From the NCBI GenBank assembly GCA_030549775.1, contig CM060173.1:5244501-5308500 (forward strand): a stretch of DNA of 64,000 nt. The letters are read 5' to 3'. This document shows positions 1-11,885 of this stretch, piece by piece. Below the pieces are notes generated by a model, which was given only the letters and a program-made list of their open reading frames with translations, was not told where the DNA came from and made no database searches. The translations under genes and the position numbers were made by a program. The DNA comes from Tamarix chinensis. Its lineage: Eukaryota; Streptophyta; Magnoliopsida; Caryophyllales; Tamaricaceae. The number at the start of each line of letters is the position of its first letter. The first letter of the stretch is position 1.

Positions 1-925
1 CTCCGACTCATCTCTAGAATCTCAGTTGGTTTCTCTAAATAATAATAGAAAACTAATCAATTTTCTCTATTATTCTAATTAAATCATTAGCATAACACAT
101 ATAACAAGGAACTAAATTGGGTAGGGTTCAAATTCTCAACACATCCAGATCAGGGGATTTTCCTTCACCTCAGCATAGATCAATTAGCCAATCATGGCCT
201 TCATTAAGCTCAACATCTTAAACATAGAGAATTGTATCAATTGAAAAAAATAAATAAAATCCATAGGAAAAATAAAATAACCTCTTTATTTCAGATGAGA
301 AATTCAATCTTTTATTTGTCCGACTGGGAATAAAAAATTGAGATCAAGATATGGAAGAGTATTGATGAATTAGAGGTTAGATTGGATTGGGTGATGCCAA
401 AAAAATAACCCTGGATCTCTTTTTAGTGCTTCCACAATCATCATCTTTTTATCCCATTCGCTTCTCCCTTGAACTGAATGAAAATAAGTTTATATATACG
501 TAACTGCCCATCCACACGGCTGTGTAAATCAACATGACATTGTTGTATCTCTACTTCAACTTTGTGCATGTTTTGTATTTAGGCCATAACTTATTTTTTT
601 GAATTTGGATTGAGATTATTTTTAATGCGTTAGAAATATTAAAAAAATATAAACAACTTTCATGTTCAACACTTTTCCAAATTTAGATTACATCATGGTT
701 GGATTTTCAAGTCTTTATTCCTTTTCATACTTTAAGCACTCGCGTTTGCTTCTGTTTCGTTCCAGCTATTACGTTTTAGCTCCTTTTGATCCCATATTAT
801 TTAAATATGTACAAAATATGATCAAGAGCAGTAAAAAAGAACAAGTGGACTAAAGTATGAAAACAAATCTTCATATAATTACATTAAATCTTCATGTTAA
901 AGTCCATATGATTGACATAATTCAT
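1..925 (-). mobile_element. LTR fragment of a Tat/Athila-like gypsy element, cut by the window edge
   Basis: No open reading frame fits a gene. The stretch resembles the long non-coding LTRs of Tat/Athila-class gypsy elements read on the minus strand: the phrases near 508-530 (cacacggctgtgt-like), 580-600 and 735-900 recur in that class. The right edge is placed where plant-mobile-domain coding similarity begins; a plausible LTR start on the minus strand (TGAATTATG...) lies near 922. The left end is outside the window, so no duplication can be checked. The solo LTR at 17011-18483 seems to be of the same broad class. The call rests on remembered LTR style, not on an alignment. Confidence 0.4.
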
Positions 926-1640
926 GTCTATCAATTTTTCCTTTTTCCACCGGTCTTATTCTCCTACATTTGTACATTCATGGGACATTGGTGCAATGAG
1001 ATGTGACACCTCCCATCAGACTTGTCCTCCAAATTCATTAGAGGACCTTGTTTGTTATAGGAAGCGTCTAGATACAATAGGGGCAACACTAGTGGTTTAC
1101 TACCTTTCTCTTTTATTGTTCAATTATTGTTAATTCTTAATAAAAATAATTTTCATGTATTTGTAGGTTGATGTTATGCACTTCACCACTGATCTAGGAT
1201 CAACCCAAGAGGTGTCATTGTACCAGGCTGGCCTCGTCCATGTGGAAATTATGGAGCCATACAAGCTAGATTGTGTTGCATGATAGTTTGGCTACACCTA
1301 GCTTATTCCCATGCCTCCAATTACCAGCCATTGGATTCTATCGCAGTACAAAGGTGCATAAGTATAAGGTAGATTACTCTAGTTTTGGAGTATTGTAGAA
1401 CAGCTAGCTAGATCATACATTGGACTTCAGTCGCCGAGCTAGGTGATGTGTTCATTAGTATGATGCTTCCAATGGTTATCTAGCATGGTTTCAAGATCGA
1501 TCCCACCCTAGAGTCCATCACATGGCAGATGAAGGACTCACTAATCTATACTACATCGCTACAAAAGTAGAGATTCATAATGTAATGATGGGTGAATACC
1601 GGTACTGGTTCAAACAAGAGTAGCGAGGACTAATTGGTAA
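926..1640 (+). pseudogene. Plant mobile domain (PMD) transposase-like pseudogene
   Basis: The best open piece is 924-1133 (69 codons), containing SLEDLVCYRKRLDTIGA. After a non-coding gap (about 1134-1166, ending TTTGTAG, so possibly an intron) coding similarity resumes around 1167-1310 and again near 1470-1620. The segment HVEIMEPYKLDCVA is followed by two stops and FGYT, the place where PMD proteins usually carry an Arg-Gln-Phe-Gly motif after EPY.PDRV. A later piece reads as YLAWF followed by a segment ending in HP, as in the family C-terminal part. PMD proteins are a plant family found both as host genes (MAIL1/MAIN type) and inside Mutator-like elements. This copy has several in-frame stops (TGA, TAG, TAG near 1280-1300) and cannot be functional. 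Confidence 0.5.
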
Positions 1641-2149
1641 AGAAACATTATGTGAAAAATTAAAAGAATTGTACTTAGAATTTGGGGGGACTAGCCATTA
1701 CCTTTAGTGAAGAAGATACCGACTAATATGTTGATGATGATGGTTATGATTAGTAGGAAATGATTAGTAGTATATTTATTTATTTATTTATCAGCTTTGA
1801 GCAACAAAAATATCTGCATGTTAATAAAATATTTGCTACAATATTCATGTCTCACACATAAAAATTACTAGTATGACATACAACAAATATAACACCGTCA
1901 ACACAATACAAAATCGTCAACCAAAGTCACCACCTAGGTCATGTGTAATACCCATTGCACTTCGGTAAAGCTGAATATGATTAAAATATAGAACATCCCA
2001 TCTAGTAACACTAGGATTAGTATGAAGGTATCACCTATTAGATATAGATAGTAACATTGCTTCTTCTATTGTTATCTACATAAATTTACAATAAAAATCA
2101 AAGAGTGTTACATATAGTATAATGAAGACTTTATTCTAATGACAAACAT
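1641..2149. other. AT-rich spacer, nothing recognised
   Basis: This lies between the rightward PMD pseudogene and the 3' end of the leftward Mutator-like transposase. I see no ORF, repeat or motif that I can name. Confidence 0.5.
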
Positions 2150-4760
2150 GACATACCAATATGTAGTGGGTAAAATCGTTGCCGTTCAAGATGCTAATAA
2201 TGCAATCAAGCTGTTGGGCATTATGAGGAGCTTTGTGTGGTAAACATGTAACCGATCCTGACTGACTCAAATAGGCGTATACGACATTGTACACTATCAC
2301 CAATATAAATCTAAAGTTAGGTTGCTGCCACCATCTATCTATTGGAGTTGGTCCATGAAAATGGGTAATACATTCTCTATTTTAGGTAATTGAATCTATA
2401 AAAGCATGCTCACACAACCCCAAATTTGTCAGCAATTCCCTAAACATCCGTCTAGAGCTCCTCGTTCCCAAATAATTGTAGTGCAAAAACTCTAAATCCA
2501 CAATTCCATCACCCACAACAATACACCATGATTCAACCCATGAAAGCATTATGACCTCAATATCCAATGGCCATGGAAAATCCTATAAGGATTAGCGTAT
2601 CCTTCCAGTACTATGCATCCCACTACTACTACGACACCATCCTCAACCCATTCCTAATCGACTAGGAGAATCCCGTCCTCTACCACGTCCTCAACACGAT
2701 CGACCACATCCCCTAGGTGAATTGGAATAAGCACACGTTATGTGCTCCTTCTCCGACGCTTCCCTCTTTGTACTATTACCAGGGAAATTCCTACTTTTTT
2801 AAACTTTTGGCTCAACCATACTTGCTGTAGCAGGTTCAAAGATCTCGTCGATAATATTCGAATATTGCTCTAGATGGTCAAGAGAAGTGGAATGGTCCAA
2901 CATCCTTTATACCTAGGGTTGTAATGTTAAAATCGAAGATATAATAAGGGACTCACCATTAGAATAGTTGTATCAGATTTATAATTTTGATATAATATTA
3001 GAGGAAAAAGGACATGTTGTTAGAGGAACGACTGAACCATTGAATTGAAATCATTCTTCAGATTGTCTGATAAAGGTAAAATTCTTCCAAAATTGACGAA
3101 CTGCCGATTTTGGGATAGGTGGATTATCTCGTTTCTACTGAAATACCTCGTGTGCACATAGTAGACCATGTGTTTGCCTGTAGTAACATCCACACCCTAA
3201 AGGATTAGAACTAACCAAGTCACATATCTTATTCTCCTCCTCAATCAGGTCCAATGCTCTACGACATACAACATATGTGATATCCTTGAACAACACATTA
3301 ATAATAGAGTAATGTGGAATAATAGCCCAAGACTGCTCCAAATCTTTCTTCAGATCATTCACTTGGAGTCGAATCAATGTATCGATATTTAGTCATAACG
3401 TATCTAAACTCATCTGAGATGATGCTATATATTTCTTCAACATCAAATTCTCACTTTCCACCCTAAATTTAATATTTGAAAATATAATTGTTGGTTATAT
3501 ATTTACAGTTCAAAAAAAAAATATCCACACTAATAAAATTATACTTGTTGGTTGTATAAGTACCAAAGTGAAGCTCCTGGTCAACCAAAACTGAAACAAA
3601 CCTCTCATTATAAGGATTCAACCAAGTGTCATAGACATATCCTATGAGATGAGAAAATCAGCCCCATCTGTCATGCATTAGTAAAAGCTCATTCTCATAT
3701 GTCTCTTATGTGGTTGCCTTCACAATCTTTCTCCACTGGTTCATGAAATGTTCTCTGGATGCTGCAAATCCTAATTTTTTTTATTGCATGTGAGAGAGCA
3801 TTATTACCAATATGCCATCTGTATAAGAGGGATCCTGCATTAGGAAAGACCTTAGGCTCTATTTCTGTCACACCTAACTCTCTGTTAGTGATGACAACAT
3901 TTGGTTCATGGGCCTCTATCATCATCTTCACCTTATCAAGCACCCATTGATAATTATCTTCCTTTTTTTCCTTTCCATAAATGCCAAAGCAATGGTAAAA
4001 TTCCTACCACTAAACACAAAACCAACAACTTTCAAGAAATGAAGGTTGTACTTATTGGTTTTGTATGTGCAATCCTAGCAAATGACATATGAAAATGCAC
4101 ACAAAAAAAGCAACAGAATCAAGATGTGCAAATATAATATCACTGACTATATCAGAGTCTGGATAGCTACGATACCAATATCGATAGTCGTTGGTTTCCA
4201 TCAAATGTAATAGTTGCTGCATAATTGTACGCTCGACCAACTTTTGCATCCCAAACTTGCGTCTTGCATTATAGATTGTCTTAAGCATTGCATCAATATC
4301 ACTATTACCTCGTTGTAATTTGTTGATGATCTTCATAGGTTTCACATTTATCGCGGTCAAATCCTCTACTAGCTTTCATTTTTCTAGTGATAACCGTTTT
4401 CCAAAAGAATGCCCTTATTTGAACTTACCCAAATTGTGGTTGTGTATGTCACATTTAACTATTAATTCCCAACCAATATAAAGAATTTCACTCCCATGTA
4501 TTCTCAATTTACAGTCATATTTTTTTTACTAGAAAGATCTTGCATTTTCTAAATTCACCAAAAATTCCTTTTGTATATGCCACCTCTCTCACAACGAACC
4601 CAAAGCTTTTCTAGTTTTGACTGTTCTATAGTAAAAATCATACTGTGTGGCCTTACGGTGTCATTAACATGGTTTATTAGGGACTCATGATCACTGAAAA
4701 TATAATCTGTTAAAAATAGACCTGTCCAATCAGTATTAATTGGATCTTCCATATGTAATA
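2150..4760 (-). pseudogene. Mutator-like (MULE/MuDR) transposase pseudogene with OTU-type C-terminal part
   Basis: Read from right to left the domain order is that of plant MULE transposases. At 4760-4555 is the N-terminal part, with the SLINHVNDT block and LWVRCERGGIYK. At 4360-4090 is the DNA-binding/linker part, with LTAINVKP-like and TIYNARRKFG motifs and a YWYRSYPDSD stretch. At 3943-3695 is the DDE catalytic region, with VVITNRELGV (second acidic residue) and RWHIGNNAL. At 3377-3135 is the SWIM zinc finger, GCGCYYRQTHGLLCAHE, with its C-x-C and C-x-H ligands. A basic low-complexity linker follows (about 2900-2600). From 2567 down to about 2150 lies a segment like the OTU cysteine-protease tail of some plant MULEs (near GDG, then RELLTNLGLCEH, and later RWWQQPNF and YNVVYAYLS). 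Many frameshifts and stops separate the blocks, so it is dead. I did not find the terminal inverted repeats or a 9-bp duplication. Confidence 0.85.
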
Positions 4761-4799
4761 AATAAAAAATAAATACTTTATTATTAAATATATGAGAAA

Positions 4800-5040
4800 A
4801 ATGGAAAAAACGGATCGGCCGGTCTACGGATGGACCGTCCATCACTAGCACAAACCTACAGGTGGACCATCCATTTCAAAATGCAAGTTACGGGTGTACT
4901 ACCCGTACGATTGTTGGGTATTACGGGTGAGCGGCATAGGTTTCGGGTGAATCACCTCTCATGCGATACTCTCAACGGGTGGTTCACCCATACATTTGTC
5001 AAAATTTACGGGTTCACCCATAGGTTCTAAATTCGCTAAA
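4800..5040. repeat. Short dispersed ACGGGTG/CACCCGT repeats
   Basis: About six copies of ACGGGTG-like heptamers in both orientations are scattered in this block (for example near 4888, 4932, 4974, 5009), some as local inverted pairs around GTTCACCC. The block lies just outside the transposase N-terminus and could be subterminal sequence of the Mutator-like element. That link is inference. Confidence 0.4.
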
Positions 5041-6250
5041 AAATTAATTATCATAAATTTTTTAATTTCAGTTCGATAAGATAATAATCTATTAATTTTT
5101 TTAGCAAACTTTTTTTTCAACACAATTGGAGAGAATTAAAACAAAGTGTGAAGTTAGATAATAGAAGATTGTGTGAAAGATAGAGGGATAAAAAATTATA
5201 TAATTTAATTTTTATGGGGTGTGAAGTTAGAAAAGAGAATGTGTATTTAACACCTTTCATATTATATATATATATATATATATAGACATAGACACACACA
5301 CCCCATTTTATAGACGAAACACATCCAGAAAGATCTTTCCGGGTTCGTGGTATAACTGTATAAGTCGGCAGTGTCGTAGCTTTTATCGAAAATGCGTACA
5401 AATTCAAGTACGATTAGAGGGGTTTTTTTATTTTTATTTTTATCAAATACATAAAAGGCTCTCGAACTGTCAGTTTGCAAAAGCAACCGCGCTGGGACTG
5501 GCCAACGAGAGAGCCCTCGACATCTCTTCTTTCTCTTCTACCCCCTCCGAATTAAAGACAATCCCCGCCGTGTCGGTATAATAGTGGCACTAAACAGTCC
5601 AAAATGGTCATACTACTGACCATCCACCTCCTCCAGTCCCACTGTGGGACTCCCACAGGCCCACATCCACCGGCCCACTAGCAACAATCCAAAATTAGCC
5701 GGTTCAAAATTTCTCACATGAAAATGGAGATGGACGTCGGACAATATCTGAAGCTAGTGTTGAGGTTCTAGCTACCAATAATTTACAACGTATGGTTCCA
5801 CCAACTACAAACGCGTGCTCCTTTTCCCAAAATAATTGCTGTTTGAATGTCAATGGTTTTGACGCTAGTACGTTATGAACTCGCCGGGGTTTAACTTGTT
5901 GGAATCCAAGTCTACTTTGTAGAATCATATCCTACAAATTACAATCATAAGATTCCCTTAAAACCTAAGAAAACAGTATAGCCACTTTATACTTGCATAC
6001 GCTGTAAATATAATATCTGAAGTTGAAGAACTCCAACAAAATTATATTTTCTTTAGCTCTCACGTAATCATTAATTAAGCTACAACAACCTACAAATAAC
6101 ATACCTTGTAAATTAATTTATAGGAATATGCCTACAGCATAAAAACCAAAATGGCAAATAAAAAGTAAAAATTAGTATGGAATGAAGAAAATTAACAAAA
6201 TCAATAACTTATTACGATGTCGTATCAATAAAAATGGTATAAGACGATAT
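5041..6250. other. Intergenic, AT-rich; (TA)n microsatellite at 5264-5284
   Basis: It contains a (TA)n run at 5264-5284 and a moderately GC-richer patch at 5470-5700. No ORF here resembles a known family; the 74-codon minus-strand ORF at 5704-5928 is unsupported. Otherwise I see nothing. Confidence 0.5.
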
Positions 6251-6432
6251 TGATGCCGATCATGAATTCAAGTCCACCTTACGACCTTTATATCACTAGC
6301 GGTGGTAGTAGTAGTAATATCTCATAATCCACTTTACTCTATTCTTTAAACCTCTCATCTCCTGATCTCTCCTTTTCTCTGGAAGCATACTCTCTTAATT
6401 GGGCTCCCTGGGTAAGGAACTTACCTCTATTA
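6251..6432 (+). repeat. 5' LTR of the gypsy element (internally deleted)
   Basis: 182 bp. It aligns with the 3' LTR over both halves: TCATGAATTC at the start, GTAGTAGTAGTAATATCTCATA in the middle, and GGGCTCC.TGGGTAAGGAA near the end. Compared with the 3' copy it lacks about 115 bp between the CCACTTTACT and CTATTCT segments. Confidence 0.85.
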
Positions 6433-6433
6433 T

Positions 6434-6445
6434 TGGTATCAAAGC
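6434..6445 (+). promoter_or_regulatory. Primer binding site, tRNA-iMet type
   Basis: TGGTATCAAAGC lies 1 nt after the 5' LTR. It matches the usual plant iMet primer site TGGTATCAGAGC at 11 of 12 positions, the difference being G to A. Confidence 0.85.
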
Positions 6446-6459
6446 TTGATTCCTCTTAC

Positions 6460-7520
6460 CATGGCGGATGAAATATGGCTAAATGAGATGAGATGTAACT
6501 TGGATCAACTGAAGGAATCAAGGGAGTAGCGAAAAACACCCCTGAAAGATGACCTGAAGCAGCTCATCTCCGAGTCACCGCAAAGGAGTATGATGTCTTG
6601 GAGAATCTTGTTCAGACACTTCCTTCTGACTCTAGTCAACCAATAATCCAACACCCTTCATCATCAAATTCTCCCTAGGTTCTATATGTTTTCGTGATGG
6701 AAAATGAACCTCTCACCGAGCCATTTCCACAACCCATACCACCCAACAAAGCTCCATTAATCCATTAGGTGTTTTATCGAATGCCTATCACATCCCTACT
6801 CGCCTCGTATAGGTGGAATTTACTAAGTTCAGTGGTGAAGACATGCAAGGATGGATTTATAGGGATATCTTTTTTTTTTTTAACATGGATGAAACTCTAG
6901 AACATGGGAAAGTTATGTCGGCTTCAATTCATCTAGAGGGATTGTCATTACAATGGAACCAAGCTTATCTAAAGATTTAACCACATCCTTCTTATATCAT
7001 TTGGGGTTGTGCACTGAAACTATCATTTCCCATTTTGATTCTACTTCCTATGATGATCCTATGGCAAGCATCACTAAACTAAAACAAATTAGGGATCTGA
7101 TGGAATATCAGAACAAATTTGATTCATTGCTAAATCCTATAAACCTATCCGAGGAGTATGTTGTTAGCTATTACTTGGGGGCCACTATCTTCAATCCAAA
7201 CCCATGTCTGTATGTTCAAACCAAAAATGCTGAAGTATGCTTGTAATCCAGCTAAGTTGCAACAAGTTGCCTAACAAACCCAAATCAAAGACGCTCAACC
7301 CATAGCTAAACCTCCCATACTACCCAGCCCAAAGGGGGATCACAAAACAACTAGCTATACACCTAAACCCATCCTTTCATTTGGAAAGAACATTAGAGTT
7401 ACACTAAGATGAAACTTTTGAGCTCTATCCCAAGAAGAAATAAATGCCAAGTGTGCTCAAAATGAATGCTACTGGTGCATTGAGAAATTCCAACCTGGTC
7501 ATAGATGTTCTAAGAGATAG
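6460..7520 (+). pseudogene. gag pseudogene with zinc knuckle
   Basis: A possible start codon is at 6461. Gag similarity is clearest at 6840-7246: a GWIYRDIFFF segment, then LSLQWNQ, then an uninterrupted stretch (6953-7246) with DDPMASITKLKQI and EYQNKFDSLLNPINLSEEY, the usual gag pattern of an EYQ..F..L core followed by LSEE. At 7467-7508 is a zinc knuckle, CYWC...GHRC. Stops at several points and a poly-T run near 6872-6882 break the frame. Confidence 0.8.
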
Positions 7521-7599
7521 ATATTGTTCATGGATATGGTGGAAGGTGAGGTAGACGGTGATAGGGAGGATGTGAATGAGGCAAAAATGAACCAAACCT

Positions 7600-7960
7600 C
7601 CAAGGACACCCCATAAATTTTGGTGCATGCCTTGAGTGTGGTTCCCATATATCACACTATAAGGGTGATAGGGTAAATCAAGAAGAGGGCAGTGAGCATG
7701 CTTATTGATAGTGGACCTGCCCATTATTTCTTTGATCTACAAATGGATAAGCAACTGGGATGTGCCATGAATGTTATCCAACCTCTTGCTATTGCAATGG
7801 TAGATGGAAGTGAGATCCATAATACCTTTCTCATCAACGATTTGAGATGGAAGTTATTATACCATGAATTTAAAGGGGATGTGATGATCCTTCCCTTAGG
7901 GGGTGCGAGATGGTGTTGGGGGTTTAATGGTTGTTTACCTCGAGCTCTATGACATGCCCA
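7600..7960 (+). pseudogene. Aspartic protease pseudogene
   Basis: The stretch MSMLIDSGPAHYFFD begins at 7692 and carries the D-S-G catalytic signature of retroelement proteases (usual form LIDSGSTHNF). It is followed by LGCAMNVIQPLAIAMVDG, which fits the family spacing. It is open from 7692 to 7952 and then disrupted. Confidence 0.8.
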
Positions 7961-8229
7961 ACAATTGTTCATGGAATTTATAGTGAAGGGAAGGAGGATT
8001 TTTTTAAGAGGATCTCACCATAGGAAGACACAACTATTGAAGGGTGGGGAATGGATAAGATAATCAGTAATAACATAAAACATGCATTGATCCAGCTATG
8101 ATCTCTAATGGTGGATGAATAAGTGGCAAATCATCTCACTGCCTTGATTTTATCTCCTAGAGAAAAAACCCTGGATAAACATCCGGACTTATAAAAATGC
8201 TAGAAAATTTTTCTGAAGTATTTGTGGAA

Positions 8230-8860
8230 CCTATAAGCATCCCTTTTGTTAGGTCTCATGATCATCACATTCCCTTAATGCAAGGCACAATATAAGGCCC
8301 TACTAGCATTATTCTCTCTAGAATGATGTGATTGAGAGGTTTGTACAAGAAATGTTGCAAGTCGACATAATCCAACCAAGTTTAAGCCCATATTCTACCC
8401 TTATTACCTTATTTAAGAAGAAAGATAATATTTGGAGGCTTTTTTTAGATTACAAAGAGCTAAAAAAACATACTATCAAAGATAAATTTCCAACTCTTGT
8501 TATTCAGGAGCTAATGGATGAGCTATAAGGATCTATATACTTTTCTAAACTTGATCTCATATCAGGCTATCACCAACTTAGAATATATCCTCAAGATTAT
8601 CTTCAAAACACATGAGGAGTATTATGAGTACTTGGTTATGCTATTTGGGTTGACCAATGCTCCCTCAACTTTTCAATCCTTTATGAATCAAGTTTTAAAG
8701 CCTTAATGTGCAAGTTCATTCTCATTTTTTATATGATATATTATTTTACAACAAGTATCGAATATATCACTTGGCTTAGCTGGAGCTCACTCTCCAGATG
8801 CTATTTTTGTAGAAACTATATGCTAAGGAGGATAAAAACACATTTGGCACTGAGAACTTA
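8230..8860 (+). pseudogene. Reverse transcriptase pseudogene (gypsy)
   Basis: Two overlapping open pieces carry the N-terminal RT blocks. The first, 8328-8528, has VQEMLQVDIIQPSLSPYSTLI, FKKKDNIWRLFLDYKELKKHTIKDKFP and IQELMDEL. The second part (8518-8706) covers the [10 protein letters not shown] region, and a [16 protein letters not shown] segment is in frame. The catalytic FDD box region near 8733-8760 is unreadable. A frameshift lies near 8526 and stops follow 8700. Confidence 0.85.
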
Positions 8861-9530
8861 GAGTAATTGGGGTATAAAATCTTAGGAAAAGTGGTATCTA
8901 CATATCTGAAGAAGATCAAGGTTGTTCAAGCTTGGCCTCTTCCCATAGATTTAACCCGGTTAAGGGGGTTCATGGGCCTTTCTGGCTACTATAAGAGGTT
9001 TGTCCAGGGTTATAGGATAATCACAAAGCCCTTGAGAGACATGCTAAAGAATGATAACTTTGTATGGTTGGGAGATGCCCAAGAGGCTTTTCATAAGCTG
9101 AAGCTAGTCCTAACTACTGTCTTAGTCTTGAAGTTACCACCTTCACTAAGGAGTTTGTCATAGAGACTAATGCATCATCAATGGGAATGGGAGCAATACT
9201 CATGTAGGTGGGCCACCCTAGCTTATATTAGCAAAACCTTCTCACCCAAACATTAGGGTTTGTTAGTGTATGAGAAGGAAATGCTAGCTATCCTCTTTAT
9301 AGTGGAGAAGTGTATCATTGAATCACTAGGTAATGTAGGGCTATACACTTTATCATCAAAACAAAACACAAGCCATTGAATTACCCGGTGGACAAAAATC
9401 TCACCACCCTCTAATATATGTGGTTGGCTAAATTGATGCCCTTTGACTATGGTATAGTGTATAAAATGAAGAACATACCAATAGATGCTCTCTCTCTATC
9501 AGACACATGGTTTAGAGGTGTTTGTGATGG
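8861..9530 (+). pseudogene. RT thumb and RNase H pseudogene
   Basis: 98 open codons at 8867-9163 include VQAWPLPIDLTRLRGFMGLSGYYKRFV, the connection between RT and RNase H in gypsy elements (usual form LR.FLGL.GYYRRF), then PLRDMLKNDNFVW and AFHKLK. RNase H similarity continues to about 9530 with stops. Confidence 0.85.
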
Positions 9531-9679
9531 CCTTATCAATCGTATACCTTGGGTTGGCAGACCTTGTTAAGTTGAGTTGGAATAATGATACACACCTCAA
9601 AGAAATTATGGAAGCTCTCCAACAAGAATCTTAGAGTTTGCTAAAGTACACATTCTCTTAGGATATGCTTAGGAGGAGA

Positions 9680-10420
9680 GGTAAGTTGGTAATACGAGTT
9701 AATTTGAACATCTAACATAAGATAATCTCCTTATACCATACCACACTACAGGGTGGGTAATCAACCATCGAGGCAACCTATAAAAGGCAGCCTTCACTAG
9801 CGTACCATGAAGAGGAAGGTCTGGAAATACCCTCACGCATGTGATATTTGTGAAATGAATAATAATGAAAATCAAGCACATCTTGGGCTTCTACAACCCC
9901 TGCCTATTTCTATAACCATATAGATAGAGATCAATATGGACTTTATAAAGGGGCTCCCCAAATCTCATGGGAAGGATCTGATTATGGTGATCATTGATCA
10001 ATTGAATAAATATACCTATTTTATTACCTTGAGCCACCCCTATAATCCCTCAATGGTAGATGAAAGGTTTATGGACATGATCTATAGGCTCCGTGGGTTT
10101 CCACAAAGCATTACAAGTAACAAAGATCCCATTTTTATAAGTTCCTTTTGGTAGGAACTTTTCAAACAATGGGGTATCCAACTGCAGTTGTCTCTATCCT
10201 ATCACCCTCAAATAGATGGATAGTCGGAGGTGCTAAATGAATTCTTGGAGAACTATCTCAGATGTATGGTAGGGGACTTTCCCACTGAATGGAAAAAATG
10301 GCTTCCTTTGGCTGAATTTTGATGCAATTGCACCTTTCACTCAGCATCTCAGGCCACCTCCTATGAGATCCTCTATGCCTATCCACCCCTATCCATCAGC
10401 CATACTTTCTAGAAGACTCA
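9680..10420 (+). pseudogene. Integrase pseudogene (gypsy)
   Basis: A worn zinc-binding H2C2 region is followed by the catalytic core. The piece 9936-10154 contains MDFIKGLPKSHGKDLIMVIIDQLNKYTYFITL, with the first catalytic Asp in the usual DFI.GLP context, and RGFPQSITSNKDPIF where the second Asp is expected. After a stop at 10152 the reading resumes with SLSYHPQIDG and the ENYLRCMVGDFPTEW segment. Other stops occur at 10210 and 10319. Confidence 0.85.
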
Positions 10421-10989
10421 GTAGTGATAGCAGTTGACAGATCCCTCATGGCTAAGGAAGCTACCCTTTGAATACTCAAGCATCACCTCAATAGACAAAA
10501 AGATACATGAAAGAATGAGACAACAATCTAATATGCATAGGTCCGAGAGAATGTTCAAGATTCAAGATTTGGTTTATGTTAAAATCTAGCCATAAATACA
10601 ACACTCATTAGCACATCGCGTTATGCAAAAACTCTCCTTAAGAAATTTTATATCTTATTTGATTCAAGACAAGATTAGTTCAATGGCTTACAAACTCTCA
10701 CTTCTGCCATAGTCTTCGGTCCATTCAGTCTTCCATGTCTCCCTCCTAAAGAAGAAGCATGCCAATCATAGAGTCCACATGGCTTTTCCTTCTTATTAGA
10801 CCACAAGTGACCTGCTATATGTTCAATCTAAAAACTTAGATCAATGTTTTGTCAAGCATGGAAATTCTGGTTCAAATTAATTTCTAATTTAACGGACAAA
10901 TTTCAGACCAAAGGATGCTACAAGGGAGTGATAAGAGGATTTAAAGGCTAAATATCCATAATTTGATCCTTGAGGATAAGGATTCTATC

Positions 10990-11002
10990 AAGAGGGGAGT
11001 AT
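10990..11002 (+). promoter_or_regulatory. Polypurine tract of the gypsy element
   Basis: AAGAGGGGAGTAT lies directly before the 3' LTR start TGATATAG, the usual place for plus-strand priming. Confidence 0.8.
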
Positions 11003-11301
11003 TGATATAGCCCATGAATTCTAGCCCAACTTCACGACCCTTATATCACTAGTTGTGATAGTAGTAGTAATATCTCATAGTCCACTTTACTTATTATATG
11101 TCTTAGCATAGTTGATTTCCTTTCCTTCCTAGTAGATTATGTTAGGTCTTTTAATGGTTATATTCTCTTATAAAAATTGGGACCAGTAAGCAATGAAATC
11201 ATCTTCCTCTATTCTCTAAATCTCTCAACTCCCAATCTCTCATTTTCTCTCGAAGCCTACTCTCTCAATTGGGCTCCTTGGGTAAGGAAGTTCCTCTATC
11301 A
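11003..11301 (+). repeat. 3' LTR of the gypsy element
   Basis: 299 bp, running from TGATATAGCCC to CCTCTATCA. It holds the segment missing from the 5' copy. The many differences between the LTRs mean an old insertion. Confidence 0.85.
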
Positions 11302-11885
11302 TATATATAGCTTAGTGTGGTTTAATGTAAGCTATTACTTTATATAAAAACACATAAAGACCAAATAAGGCTAATGGCTACAAAGAAAGCATTAAGGCAA
11401 TGTTCTATTTGGCTTATTTTTGCCGATCTGACTTGATCTCAATGATAATTTTTAATGAATTATTATTGCTATATTATAATTACTAATATCATATTTAATA
11501 TTTTTCCTACTAGTACTAATACTATTATCATCATTAATATCATTTAATTTTATATTTATTTGATTACTATCAACATTTTACTAATACGATCTAAAATGAT
11601 GTGGTATGACAAATCTAAAAATAACTTGAGGAAAACATACCCTAAGGCAAGTGGATAATATATCTCATTATTTAAGAAAAATAAGACCTTAAAAAACTAT
11701 CATGTTAGCTTTTGATATTTAAGGAATCAAGACAAAATAAGTAGTATAGTTTGCATGTTGGTGTATTAACTATGTACACACTATAAATTTGAAGCTTGTT
11801 TACTTATAGTAAAAAAGTCAATAATAACACAAAATAGAGAGACACACACAAGCAAATTTTTTTTATGATTATAAAAAAAATAATA
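11302..11885. other. AT-rich intergenic stretch
   Basis: No ORF, repeat or motif recognised. Confidence 0.5.

Larger units (their letters stand above)
6251..11301 (+). mobile_element. Degenerate Ty3/gypsy LTR retrotransposon, probably chromovirus lineage
   Basis: This is a complete but decayed element of 5051 bp. Both LTRs start TGAT and end in a CTCTATTA/CTCTATCA terminus. The 5' LTR is followed by a tRNA-iMet type primer site, and the 3' LTR is preceded by a purine-rich tract (AAGAGGGGAGTAT). Flanks read GATAT (6246-6250) and TATAT (11302-11306), a 4-of-5 match that may be a worn target duplication. The internal region keeps the order gag, zinc knuckle, protease, RT, RNase H, integrase on the plus strand, with stops and frameshifts throughout. 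Short LTRs, an iMet primer and a C-x2-C-x8-G-H-x-C type knuckle suit a chromovirus such as the Reina lineage, but a chromodomain is only hinted at near 10830-10930. It cannot make protein. Confidence 0.9.

Noticed and set aside
5704..5928. 74-codon minus-strand ORF
   Set aside because: No family resemblance, short, in non-coding context.
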